A DNA stretch of 64,000 nucleotides from Strigamia acuminata (taxonomy: Eukaryota; Arthropoda; Chilopoda; Geophilomorpha; Linotaeniidae), in the NCBI GenBank assembly GCA_949358305.1, contig OX442316.1, forward strand, positions 18,538,001 to 18,602,000, read 5' to 3'. Under the pieces are notes generated by a model. That model did no database searches. It was not told where the DNA came from and saw only the letters and a program-made list of their open reading frames with translations. Made by a program: the position numbers and the translations under genes. Numbering within the stretch: the stretch's first letter is position 1; every line of letters begins with the position of its first letter. Shown piece by piece: positions 1 to 12,100 of this stretch.

Positions 1-3000
1 GGCGATGTTTGTTTTTTTTTATTTTTTTTTGTTTTACGATTTGTTTGATGTTACAATTTGGCAAACTCTTGTCATTTATTTGTTTGATGTTGTTATTTCG
101 TGACCATTAAACGAGGCAGCGCTAATAATACTTGTAGCCGCCATTTATTCCAGGAGAGAGAAAATGAATAAAGTTGTTAAGAAGTAAATTTTCTCAGTCA
201 TTAATGAATGCCTAGTGAAGCAGAGTGCTTCATCGACCCACTTCCGGCACATGACTTCCTGTCGTTCGTCAATGATGACGAGTTGCGCTCACTAGCTCGA
301 AGATACCGGTTCTGCCATAAAAATTATCACTAATTTGGGGTCCTCTCTATAGGGACTCTGATTGCGGAAGTGGAAGGCCACCATTTTTTTTTACTTGTTC
401 AACTTGGAAATTTATTTTACTTTTTTTTTTTTATTTTTGAATTTCTTTTTTTCCAATATCTCATTTCAAGCTTGAGTAAAAAGGAAGAAAATTACTGAAA
501 TGATTTTCATAAGGTCACTGATAAGGTTAAAGGAATCACGAAATAAGTTTTGGAGGCAATTGCATAATATTGGAAAAATTGCAGTTCTGTAATGCATTTT
601 AAAGGGAAAATATGAAAAGATTTTCTTTTTTTCTTTTTTTACTTCTTTGGGTTACAAATTTCGAAGGAATTTTTTCGCTGAGCAGTTGAAATCTTTTATA
701 CACATGATTGTAATCGAGTAATTTTTTACCTTTTTTGCTTTGAAATGAGATTTTATTGAAAGACATTTCTTTCCTAAGGTCGTATGACTGACATTAAAGA
801 GCATTCTTACGTTGCATTTGATGAAAAAGTCTCGAAAATATAAAATAAAAATGCTAACAATTTAAAATCTCTCTTTTCCTGTACGAATATTCTACTTTTT
901 TTTCTTTTTTTTTAGAGAAAGAAGTTTTCAATTTAAAATTTAATCAAAATTTATAATAATAATAGATATTTGTTTGTATATAAAACTTCCTTTTCCGATT
1001 ATTAGTGATGAATCCTTTTGTTCCATCTTTTGAAGTTCAATTCCTTTGAAAGAGTCTCTATGGAAATGACTCTTAATGAGGAAATGTTTAAAAAAAATAA
1101 AAAGAGCTTCGCATCAGATTAAAGGATCCTGCAGTATACTTTGCAATGACTTCTTCTTCTTTTCACTGAATTCATTTAAATAGTACATTTTTTTCGTTTC
1201 CTTTTTTGTTAATTATTTATTTTTCTAACGTGCAGAAGCAGAAAATGTGGTCTTAATCACTCGTTTAGCTAAGAACCGTGGGACCGTGAGTGCGACTGAG
1301 TCAGATTAAATTTGAGGTGTCTTTTTTTTCTTTTCTTTTTAAGTGAAGTTGAATAAAGGATGTTGTGTAACACTTTTCTTTCGTGAAGTGAGCCCAATTG
1401 CAGGTGTAGTTACTCTCGATTTTATAGTTTTTCTTGTCAGGTAACTGCTCAAAGGCCGACATTTGCTTTTACAGCTTTGACGATACCATTCGTCTAAAAC
1501 CTAAGTTCCATTGATTTCTTTTGTGTGAAAAAAAAATAGAAAGTAAAAAATTTTGTAATGAATTTAAATCCCGAGTTAAACGAGCTTTAAATAATTTTAA
1601 AAAAGATGAAATTGCTCATTTTTTCCTTCCCCAGCTCCAATCCCTAAAAGCCCTCAATCGAAGCCCGAGAAAATGCCGCCCCTATTAGCCCGCCGTTCCA
1701 ATCGGTCGTAAGTTGTAGTCGAAAATTCTGGCCTCATTAGAAAGAATCGAAAATCTGCAGTAGCATTAGAGCCACGTGTATATAGTGTTTTGAAAGACTC
1801 CGCGCTCAGGCGGATGTGGTTTTCCCTTAATTTGATGGCCTGAATTGCGCGGCCCTATTCTACATCTGTGTCCAGTAGCGAAGAGATGTAGAGATGGGGA
1901 AAGAGATAGAGAGGGTGGGGGGCTGCACTGCACTGCGCACAATAATACACACTCATAAATCTTCGCACGGTTTGGTGTGCGAGATTCTTAGGATGCGGCA
2001 ACATGGGAGAAAATATAAAACGTGATTTACGCAGAAGTATATTTGTATTTTTCAGTTTCGATTTTTATTAATTTGATTTTTTATTTATTAATTTATTTGA
2101 AAGACAGAGGAGAGAGAAAAGGAGATTATATCTGGCATCCGCAGATGTCGACGGCCTTATGATTTAGCAAAGTGAACGTTTATTGGGAAAAAGCGTGCCA
2201 ACGATGCTATTGGCGTTGCCTGGGCAATTTGGTGTGTGCTGGCATATTTGCTCGGGGTATAACGGCACATACAAGCCACGTTCTCGGTTGATGGGCCGAG
2301 CGAACGGAGATGCTTGTCTTGTAGGCTCGGCTTAAAGTGGCGAGGAAGGCGAGCAGATAAAATGCCTCGTAATTTAGAATATTCCTGACGAGTATAAAGA
2401 CATATGGAGACGCCGGGGGAATTACATGGCGGCGACTATCTGAATTTGTCATGATTTACACGGGCGGCGTGTGCGAGGCGGTGCGAGCACCGACTAATCT
2501 GTGTCAGATCTCGGCAGCAAAAAAGTGGTTTGTGTAACACGGCTGACAGAGGCAAGGAAAGGAAAGGAAAGGAAAGGCGAGAGATCTAAATAACATTTTT
2601 TCTTCTTTTTTTCAGACATCTTTATTTTTTATTTTTTATTTTATGTTTTGTCATTTGCGTGTTCTGCGGGCTGAGAATTTATTATTTTCTTTTTTTTTCA
2701 TTGCAATTTACAATGATCGCGCATGAGTGAAGAGATGACCACGAAACGGACGGAATCTGTTTCCAGCCGGCAATTTGTTCCTCCCATAACGAGATTCGTA
2801 AATCCACTCAAAAACTAACAATAAGTTTTTCCTTTCTTTGCGCCCGCTGCGCTGCGTGTTTGCTTGAGTGTGATGATACTCCGGGCTGGATTCAGCACGA
2901 TAAGGCACGGAATGCCCTCCCGGATCCTGCAAATATTCCCCCCGTGCCGCTCCAATTTTTATTCATTCTCTGAAAAATTAATTTGTCCTTTTCTTTTGCT

Positions 3001-3012
3001 TTTTTCGAACAG
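1..3012 (+). other. Upstream intron or 5' flank of Dscam; no gene seen
   Basis: AT-rich sequence with poly-T runs. Patches at about 1630-1730 and 2110-2500 are richer in GC but have no convincing coding pattern or Dscam similarity. A (GGAAA)4 repeat lies at 2556-2577. It is probably the intron between the Ig1-side exons and the Ig2 exon. Confidence 0.6.
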
Positions 3013-3174
3013 TGGTGGTCCAGATATACGAAGCACAAGTGTACGACGAGTTTGTGATCGCCGGCAACACGGCGGTGATGAAGTGCCAAATCCCGAGTTT
3101 TGTGGCCGATTACGTTTCGGTGACGTCGTGGCTGAGGGATTCTTCTTTCAACATCTACGCTTCGTACGACGACG
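3013..3174 (+). CDS. Dscam: Dscam exon: Ig2, first half
   Basis: The acceptor is TTCGAACAG and the donor is G|GTAAGA; 162 bp, phase 1 to 1. It encodes the N-terminal half of Ig2 with the conserved stretch IPSFVADYV, the first Ig cysteine in MKCQ and the core tryptophan in VTSW. In fly Dscam1 this half-domain is the variable exon 4 cluster. I see only one copy between 1 and 3887. Confidence 0.92.
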
Positions 3175-6100
3175 GTAAGAAAGTTATCTGCGCCGGGTAT
3201 AAAATTTCATTAAGATGAAGACTGAGAGAAGCGGGGCAGATGCGTCCCCATCTCTGCGCACATTGATTATACCCAGAGGTGAAATTAATCACACACCCTT
3301 TATATTATGACCATCTTCAGATTGAATTTTATGAGGTGAGCTGTTAACGCGCCTTTCCTGATCTGTTTTCGAGGTCTCAGGTGGTTCCACCATCGATGGA
3401 ATCGGTGTTAAAAGAAATAAAAATTTATCTCTAGTTAATACACGCAAATGGAATGGAAATTAATCGTTTCCGTTCTTCATCCGAATGATTTTTATTCACT
3501 TTAACTTCGCACCTGAGCGAAGGGTAATTTGGTGTTAATTGAAACTTTCTTTTGTCTCGAGTTTGAATTTATGCAAACGACGTTGCAGTTAAGGGTGTGG
3601 TCGGAACGGTCAACAGCTGAGGAAGGCAGGCAGGCAGGCAAGGCAGGCATCTGTTCGCTTCTGATGTGAAGAGAGTTTTGAGACGATAACTTAGCTGTGG
3701 ATGTGCAAAGCCCTTGCCATATTTTTACATCTTACATTTGGCTGCGCGAAATGTGGAAATGTCGTTTTCAAATAGTTTCTCTTTTGGTTTTATTTTTTTA
3801 AAGACGTGCGAGCCATCCGACGGCGCATAAATTGTGCTTTAGTCGTGCGAGATCTGTTCTGAAATTGCTGCCATATTTGTTTTACAGTGGACGGAAAATA
3901 CCTTATCTTGCCGTCCGGTGAGCTGCAAATAAGAGATGTTCGTAACACGGACGGATTTTCCACTTATCGGTGCAGGACTGTCCACCAATTGACCAAAGAT
4001 ACGCGGCTGAGCGCCACTGCAGGGAAACTTTTCGTCACAGGTTCGTAGTGAAACTCGCAAAGGTTTTTCCTGTTGATATGTCTCGAGTGTAATTGAAATA
4101 ACATTGGCTCTGGATGCAGTTTCAATCTGCTGCGCGCAGCCAGCCAATAAGTCAACCTTTGGCTGCGCGAAAACACAAACAAGCATCAGTCTGAGAAAAT
4201 CTTGTCAGATCTAAACCAAACTTTGTACAGACGCTTGTTTACCACGTACAGAGCATGATTTACGATCGCAGCGAGTGAAAAAAGACAAGGGGTCAACGTG
4301 AAAATGCGTCTCGACTCGATGGCAGCATGTGTTGCGGCCATTAGCAACAAGTGTTACTCGTTTCTCTGATTAGGAGATGCAAATGGGGGTCGGAGGGGGA
4401 AAAAGGATGAAAAATTGATTTTTGGAATGTAAATGGAAAAAGTTAAGTTGATTTTTCAACGTTTGGTTTGTTTTATCGAGTTTGGTTGGGCTGGCGTTGG
4501 GGGAAAAAGTAATGAATCGAGTTGTGTAAATCTTGTCTGATTATTTTTCAATTAGATGGTGGATTAGTGGAGTGCATTTTGTCGTCGTGATATATCGAAA
4601 AGGCAAAATGAGCTCATTACGAGTGTCGAGCTGCGACTTGTTGTAATTTGTCTAATAAATTTGAAGCGGGTGTGTTAGGAATTAAAATCCTTTTTGGGCG
4701 GCTGACATTGAATCGAGTCACTCTTGTAATCTGCGTCATGAGCTGCTTGTAAAAATGGTATTAAGGTTATTAATTTTTCGAATTGGCCTCGATAAAAATT
4801 GCCGACAGGCTTGTTTGCCGGCGTTATAAAGTCGAGGGTGCTGAATTATATTCATTACGGGCATTTAATTAGGTAAAAATGAAATTTAAGGAGCCGATCC
4901 TTTTAATTAGAATTGCGAGCGAATAAATCAAAGTTTTAACGTTTTTATTTTTATTTTCTATATACTTTCTCGCGACACGGACGAGAATATTCGTTTTATG
5001 GCCTAATTGGTTCAAGTTGGTGCACTAAACGAATTTTACAACAACTTTATTACAGTGGAAACGTATTTTTTTCTCCTCTAATTTATTTTGAGTTAAGGAT
5101 TTCCACATATCTGTTGTTAACGCCGTCATTCTAAAAAATTTATTGTGGAAGCACAAATGGAGATTGGATTGTAAAAAGCGCCAAAACATCTGTCGAGGAA
5201 AATTGATTCCGACAGTTGAAATTAGCCAAATTAAATTTGAAATTGTCATTGTCATTTTTTTTCTGGTGCAGTGCAGCAAAGCTCTCGGGGCAAATCTAAA
5301 CAAGGTTGAACAATATGCCATTAATTTTCTGTGGATTTATATTTTATATTGTTACGAATCAACTTAGATGTTTAATTGATTTGATCTGAATTTACGCGCA
5401 AGGTGATGTTAGCGCAAATCAGCGGGCAAAGTTCGTAGATTTACTCTGTTTGTGCCATCGTCATATGCGGATATCGGACGGTGAATAAACCTAACTCGCT
5501 GTAACACACATTATTTATATTCGACGGGCTCAATCTCACGTTGTGGGTCTTTACGTTTAAAAAGAATGAGTATGCGCAGTGATATTCGTATGCGGGTGGG
5601 CATAGGATGTCACAGGCATGCGAAGGGATAAAAGGTGGGCAAAAAGAGGCGCTATTAAGTGTTAAATTAGAAGAGGCGCGTGTTAAAGCGCAAAATAAAG
5701 ATTGACAAACTCAATTCAATCTAAGAGGTGTTAACTCGTTGAAAGAGGTATGAGAAGTGTGGATTATGGATAAAAGTAGCGACCAGGTAAACATGAGTCA
5801 TGTGACCAGGTCGATTGGAGTGGGTGAGGGGGTGGAAGGTATAAAATAAGGTTAATTGTTGGAAATAATAAGATGCGCGCAATGAGGCTGCGCATATATT
5901 TAGAGATGATTCATCAATGTTAGATGAAAAGAAAGATTGGGAAAAAATAAGAAAACTTAAGATTGGGTCAGTCTAAGTTAGAAATGAATAAAAAAGAAGG
6001 GTGGGTAACCTGCCCGTGACATCCCTCCCCCCTTAGGCTTTTATTATTCGAGATTTATCGAAGAGAATAAAAGGATAAGAGACAAGGAAAGTCATACAAT

Positions 6101-9100
6101 AATAATGCGCTATGCGCAAAAACTATACAAATTCTCAAAAAATAAATTAAATAAATTAAACAACAAAAAAGAATGATGCGCGTCTGCGCAAAGACTTAAC
6201 AACTTTGTCAAAAATAATGCACGTGGTGCAAAAACTTAACAACTTTGTCAAAATAATAAACAAAAGTTAAACAATACCAAATTAAATATCAAAAATCAAT
6301 TAGATTATTAGAGACAGAGAATTAATAAATCACCATGGCTTTTGAAAATAAATTTAAACTAAGATTTTTGTAAAGTCACAATGGTAAATTTTAAATCATT
6401 CTACTCGAAATCACAAGACGAACAGGGACGACACAAGGAGGGCGAACACTAAACCTAAAGGGGCCGACGATACCTAGGACGGACGAGAGTCTATACACTT
6501 TACCCAAACAATTTATAAAATAAAAATTTTAAACACTTTTACTTTTTTGTATAAACAAACTTCTGCTTTCTGTATAAAAATCATCGAATAAACAATTTTA
6601 AATTAAACAAAAATAAAGAGCCGACACATGAGAATTATCAAGAATCAGGTTGGGATTTATTAATATCAAATTGGGTATTTATGTTATGGTAGGATGCGCG
6701 TAATTGCGCAAAACAAATACAAAATAAAGGTAAGGTACAAAATTATGCAACCTGCATAAGGTAAGTATGATTTCAGATTAATTAGGAACTTTTAAATGGA
6801 TGCGCGAACTTTGCGCAAGGATAATTTAGGTTATTAATTCTATGAATGAAATGGAAAATAGAAACATATAAAATATTATAAAACATAACAAATACCCGCG
6901 CGCACAATACTACTCGTATTGCCACGGAATTAAATATGTTGATCAGAAAATATCACAAAATTAAATGAAGGGTCAAAAAAGTATCACAATAATCTTGATT
7001 AAATGCTAAATATCCATAGAAAAAACATTCATTAAATAAATGAAAACATTGAATACTGACTTGGATCATTCCAGAATAATTGCGCTAAAATAAAGGTTAA
7101 CTGAAATCAAATGAAATTAAATTCAAAATTAAATAGAATTAAATTCCTAATCTTTAGGACGATTGTTATAATTAAATGAAGGTAATTCTGGAATGATTAT
7201 GGCACAAAAAAAATATCAAAATCATTAAACTAGAATAAATATTTCAATAATATGACTAGAAAATTATCGAAATCATAATTGCACTTAAATAAAATATAAT
7301 TGTAGTACTAAAAATCTAATTGTCCGATTCTAAAGCACTAAAAACGTAAAAATAATTAAATAAAATATAAATTATCAGTGAGGATTATCACAATAGAAAA
7401 CTTGCGCAAAAATAATAACATTTATGATGAAACACTAATAATAATTATTTGTTCTTCAAATCGACACATTACCGCTGCCCAAGCTCGTTCCATCAAGTCC
7501 TCCAACTCGAGAGATGTTTTACGGAGCGCCTCATCAATGGAATCGCATGGCGGAACGGAAAAATGATGAAGATTTAAAGATGATAAAGTTTTGTGGATAC
7601 CATGTAGATATTGGAATGCAGGCCGGCCCAAACTCAACGCACAAATGCGGAGATGTTTTATTAGGGCATTTACCAGAGATCCACGATCTGGCGGCGCATT
7701 TTGGACACAATTAGAGATGAAAATATGATGAAAACACAAAATAATGATGAATGGTAGGTTGAAGTGCGCACAAAGTCTTCGCAAATCACCAGGATCCTCG
7801 TATCAAGTCCTTCAACTCAACGCCGAAGCGGAGGAATTTTACGAAACGCCCATTGATGTGATCTCCTGACTTCAATTTGCAAAAAACTTGCGCACAAAGT
7901 CACGTTTAGGATTGTTGTTCGAAATCCTTTTCCAAGATTTCGCGATGACGAGGAATTCGGAAATATTTAATCATATTGAGCGCAATTTCCACCACTATGC
8001 GCTGCGCATCATGAAAGTTAACTGCACCTCGTCGGTTAATCTCGTTCCGACAATGGTCGAGAAATAACTCTCCATATCGTCGATACAACAGATTTAATAA
8101 CGGATTTGCCTCGGCCAAAGGCATGCGCAAATCAGCAACGGCGAGGGAACGGAAAAGTTGTCGTTGCGCTTGTGTCGACATTCCAAATTGAAGGCACTCA
8201 CCTCGACCGTTAGCAAAGTTGCAGATAATAGCTGCTGGAGACATCAAGCTAGGCAAAAGTTCCAAAGTAATTGTGGGTGGGGCATCGTCCCAACCCGAGA
8301 AACCCGGACCTGGTGGAATGGATGGCGCAAATTCGTGATGGTGAGCTGAAGTTTGAAGCATCTCTCGCAATTCGTTTAAACGAGTTTCCTCAGCGCATCG
8401 CTTTTCTTCCGCTTCCTTAGCCTCCTGGATCGCTTTCTTTTCCTCCTCAACACGATGGATCTCGGCAACGCGTGCTTTTTCCGCCGCATGTTTCTGCTCG
8501 TACTCCCGTTGACGTTGCTCGGTGGTCATTCGCTCGTAGTCACGACGGCGCCGAATGTGATAGATCATGCGCGAGATCTCCTCATGCATGATCCAAATCA
8601 ATTGCTCCAGAACGCCATCATGATCGTAGATATCGCACTCCGACATCCGCCTCAATACCTGAGCAGCCATATCGCGAATACGAGTCTTCATCTGACCATG
8701 AATGTTACGGAAATCCACACGAAGTATCTCAAAATCTTTGTCCATCATATGTTCTAAAAGCGCAATCCACCCTTTACGTTCCATATGAAATCGGGTCTTA
8801 GACACCTCTGGCCCCTTTACACAAATCTCGACCTCGAACTCATCTAATAAATCGGGAATTAGTTCCAGAGAGTTTACCGGTTTCGTTGTTACGCCGTATC
8901 GGTCAACTGCCAGATCGCAATGAGAGGCAATATCTTCAAGAGCCTGTGCCCCACCAGAGGCAACAGTCGCGCTGGCTTCGGTAGAAGCTACTCGAGGGGG
9001 CGGCGTCGAAGTCTGGCTAGAGGAGACCGAAATCGTACTCGGTGTGGAAGCGGCCTTTGTAGTCGTAGAAACATTGCGCGATGGTAACTGCGCATAGGTG

Positions 9101-12100
9101 ATGGGTCCAGGCGTCGACACTGGAATGTTCGAAATTTTCGTCGTTGAACACGAGGGGGCCTCTGTTGCCCTAGCTGCCGTTACCGTGGTGGGAGTAGCAC
9201 TCGCAGTTGTCACGAGAACATTTTTCTTTGCTAAAAGCTTCGGTCGGGCACCTGTGTTAGAATTGAGATTATTATTATTAGAAGTTGATTTGAAAGATGT
9301 CGCGGATAAATTCGCGTTTTGTGGTGATTGCGCAAATCGTTCCCGCATCGCTGGAGGAAGTCGTGCACTGAGTGGTGGTCCGCAGGGTTGCTGCGTGGAC
9401 GGAACATTGGACAACCGTGGATCGGCCATTTTCCGCTCCAACTTTCGGACATCTTGGACCTGCGCAGCTGGTGTTTCTGCAAAAATCTCATGGGCCACTC
9501 CACAGATGGACGGGGTTACGCTGAAACTCGATTCGTTGTCCCGAACTGGTGGAGTGCTGGAACGACACTGGGCGATTGCTTCATTATGTGCACGAGTTAA
9601 GTTTGCCATTTCTTGCTCAGTCACATTTCCCAACGTGGAACGGCCGGAATAATAGCGCAAATCACAGGGCGGATCCGAGTTCTCGTCTTTAGTAGCTGGA
9701 ATTAAATCAAGATGGGTAGATACACTCGTAAACATGGAATCATCGTCGTCCTCCTCATCCCCGTTATCATCGATGGATAAACCGGCCAGTTGCACTGTTG
9801 CTTGCGCAAGGGTTTCCTCGGATGGCTGTGGACGGTATCTGGTCGTATTGGTGTCCCTGGTTTCGTCACGGCGCAAAGGCATTTTTGTGTCCTCGATCTT
9901 ACCCAACACTTTCTGTGCAAGCTTCTCCGTACGATCCTCTCGTCGGTTAATTGAACATGGAGGACGATTTCCTGTAAAATAGGGCAATACCGACTGATCA
10001 TTCGTATCTATGGTGTCCATGGCGCCTTGTGTTTCCGCAACCAATTCCACCTGCTCGCTCATCATCGAGGCATCCCCTGGAAATGGGTGGAAATAGCGAA
10101 TTGTCGCGGATTGCATCTGGTCGACGAGATGTTGTTCCCTTAACATGGGGGCTAAACCTTCCACCTCGTCTTGGAGTAAATTTGGCACTTGAATATATAA
10201 GAGTTGTACCACTTCCGCCATTGGATAGATCCATTGTCGTGGTGTAATGCGATTTGTGTGCGCAACCCGTTGCGCCCGGTGCCAATACCAGAAGTGAATC
10301 GTCCGGAACCTCTGGATTGACACCGGACTACCGTTTAGTGGACGGAATGGCGGATAAGTAACACTCACGATAATCACATGGTCCTGTTCATATCTCCTCA
10401 ACACCCACCCGTAGATCTGGCGCATCCAAACGATGTGTAAATTGCGCCGTAAGTCCCCTCGACCATCGCACGCCCGGCACTTGCATTCGGGCCTCGGCGG
10501 GTCAATCTCTTTACCGTAACCAGAGCATACCGGACATATCTCGTAATTGGGGAATCCAGCATCGAGTGGATCGTCGGGGTGGTTGTGTGGGAACTTCGGT
10601 GGGCCCGCCGCATGTAAAGGCGGTGTTCGATAGTTTTTAGGATATTTCCTTCCCGGGAAGTCTTCATTACAACACGCCATGTTGGTTTCGATACGTATTG
10701 GATAATGTAATGCGCCTAAGTTGGTGGAGGTAATGCTTATATAAATACACAGAACAAATAATACGTTTGACAAACGATACTCACAATTATCAAGCGCAAC
10801 AACACGAACGCGCACAGAACGAAACAAACAACGAAGACTAAAGAATATTCCCCGGAATGTAACGAGTCATAAAACTTTGCTTCGAGAAGCTTCGATGAAC
10901 GATTGAAAACTCGCACATGTAATAAAGTCGGGTTCGAGGTTAAACACTAACTAATTGCAATTGAAGGGCGACATTCAGTGTTGGAATTCGGAAGTTAGCG
11001 AAGGTTGTCTTCGCTCAAAACTCTTGTTTTAAAGTGATTAAATAAGGATGGTGAGATAAACAAGTAATAATTCAGAACACAGAATATTAATTTAAATAAA
11101 GTGCGCATAAATTATATTGATTGAATAATTTAAATGAATTGTGGAAATAGCCACGTGCTATTGTTTAGAGGTTAATTGGCATTGCGCACTCTGGTGACGG
11201 ACATAGTCCCTGATTGAAATGGACTTAGCCATTTTCGAGTGACCGAATATGAACATAAAATACATAACACAAAACATTAAATATAAAATATAAAGAAAAC
11301 ATAAAATAACATAAAACATAAAAATTAGGATGAATAAATTTAAAATAAAGGGAAAAATAGTTTTTAAACAAAATAGGTAGTAAAGATAGATTTACACCGG
11401 ATTACACTTGGTTTTTTTTTTTTTTTTTTTTTTGTTGTTTCGTTTGTGTTTTCCCTTTTTTTTTTTTTATTTAGCTTAAAAAATAGAAGAAAATTACTTA
11501 AATGAAAGAAAATAGGCAGAAAAAATATCTAAAGTGTTGACAGCAAAAATTTCAACATGTTTATCAATAATTTCAACGTCTTTTAAAGTTAAAAAGTTGG
11601 CCTCGGCAAAAAACCAATGTCGCAATTCCACGACATTATAAGGCTGGGTTTTTTGGCCGTTTTCATCCATTAGGATTACTGTATTGGGGCCCACCAATCT
11701 ATGTATAATATATACACCTTCAGTCCGTTGGCGTAAACCTGCTGCGAATTGTTTATCGGCAGATGAAGGTTGCCGATTGCGCAAAGTTACCCAGTCGCCA
11801 GGACGGAAGTCATGGGGGCGCCGTTTTAAATCGAACCATTTTTTGTGTCGAATTTGGGACTCGCGCAAGTTGTTAATCGCGCTTTCTCGCATTCTACGCA
11901 TATGTTCGTGCAAGTTTTCAGCTTCCACGGGCGGCAACGGTTCTCCGTCATCCGTGTCGCTATCCAGGTCGCCCGGAAATCGAGCTTCCTGGCCTGTTAC
12001 CATTTTAAAGGGTGAATACTTTAAAGAAATTTGATACGCTGAATTAATCGCGAGCACGAAATAGCCAATGTTGACGTCCCATCTAGTATGGTCATCATCA

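Noticed and set aside
1630-1730. Possible upstream Dscam exon after a CCCCAG
   Set aside because: The translation shows no Ig pattern, and no donor gives a compatible phase to the Ig2 exon.
7422-7784. 120-codon frame in element 1
   Set aside because: No ATG start, low complexity and no motif; more likely chance in AT-rich sequence.
10681-10827. Signal-peptide-like N-terminal extension of the element 1 third ORF
   Set aside because: It starts with TTG, and the first ATG is at 10680. A good splice acceptor at 10716 would place it in an intron.
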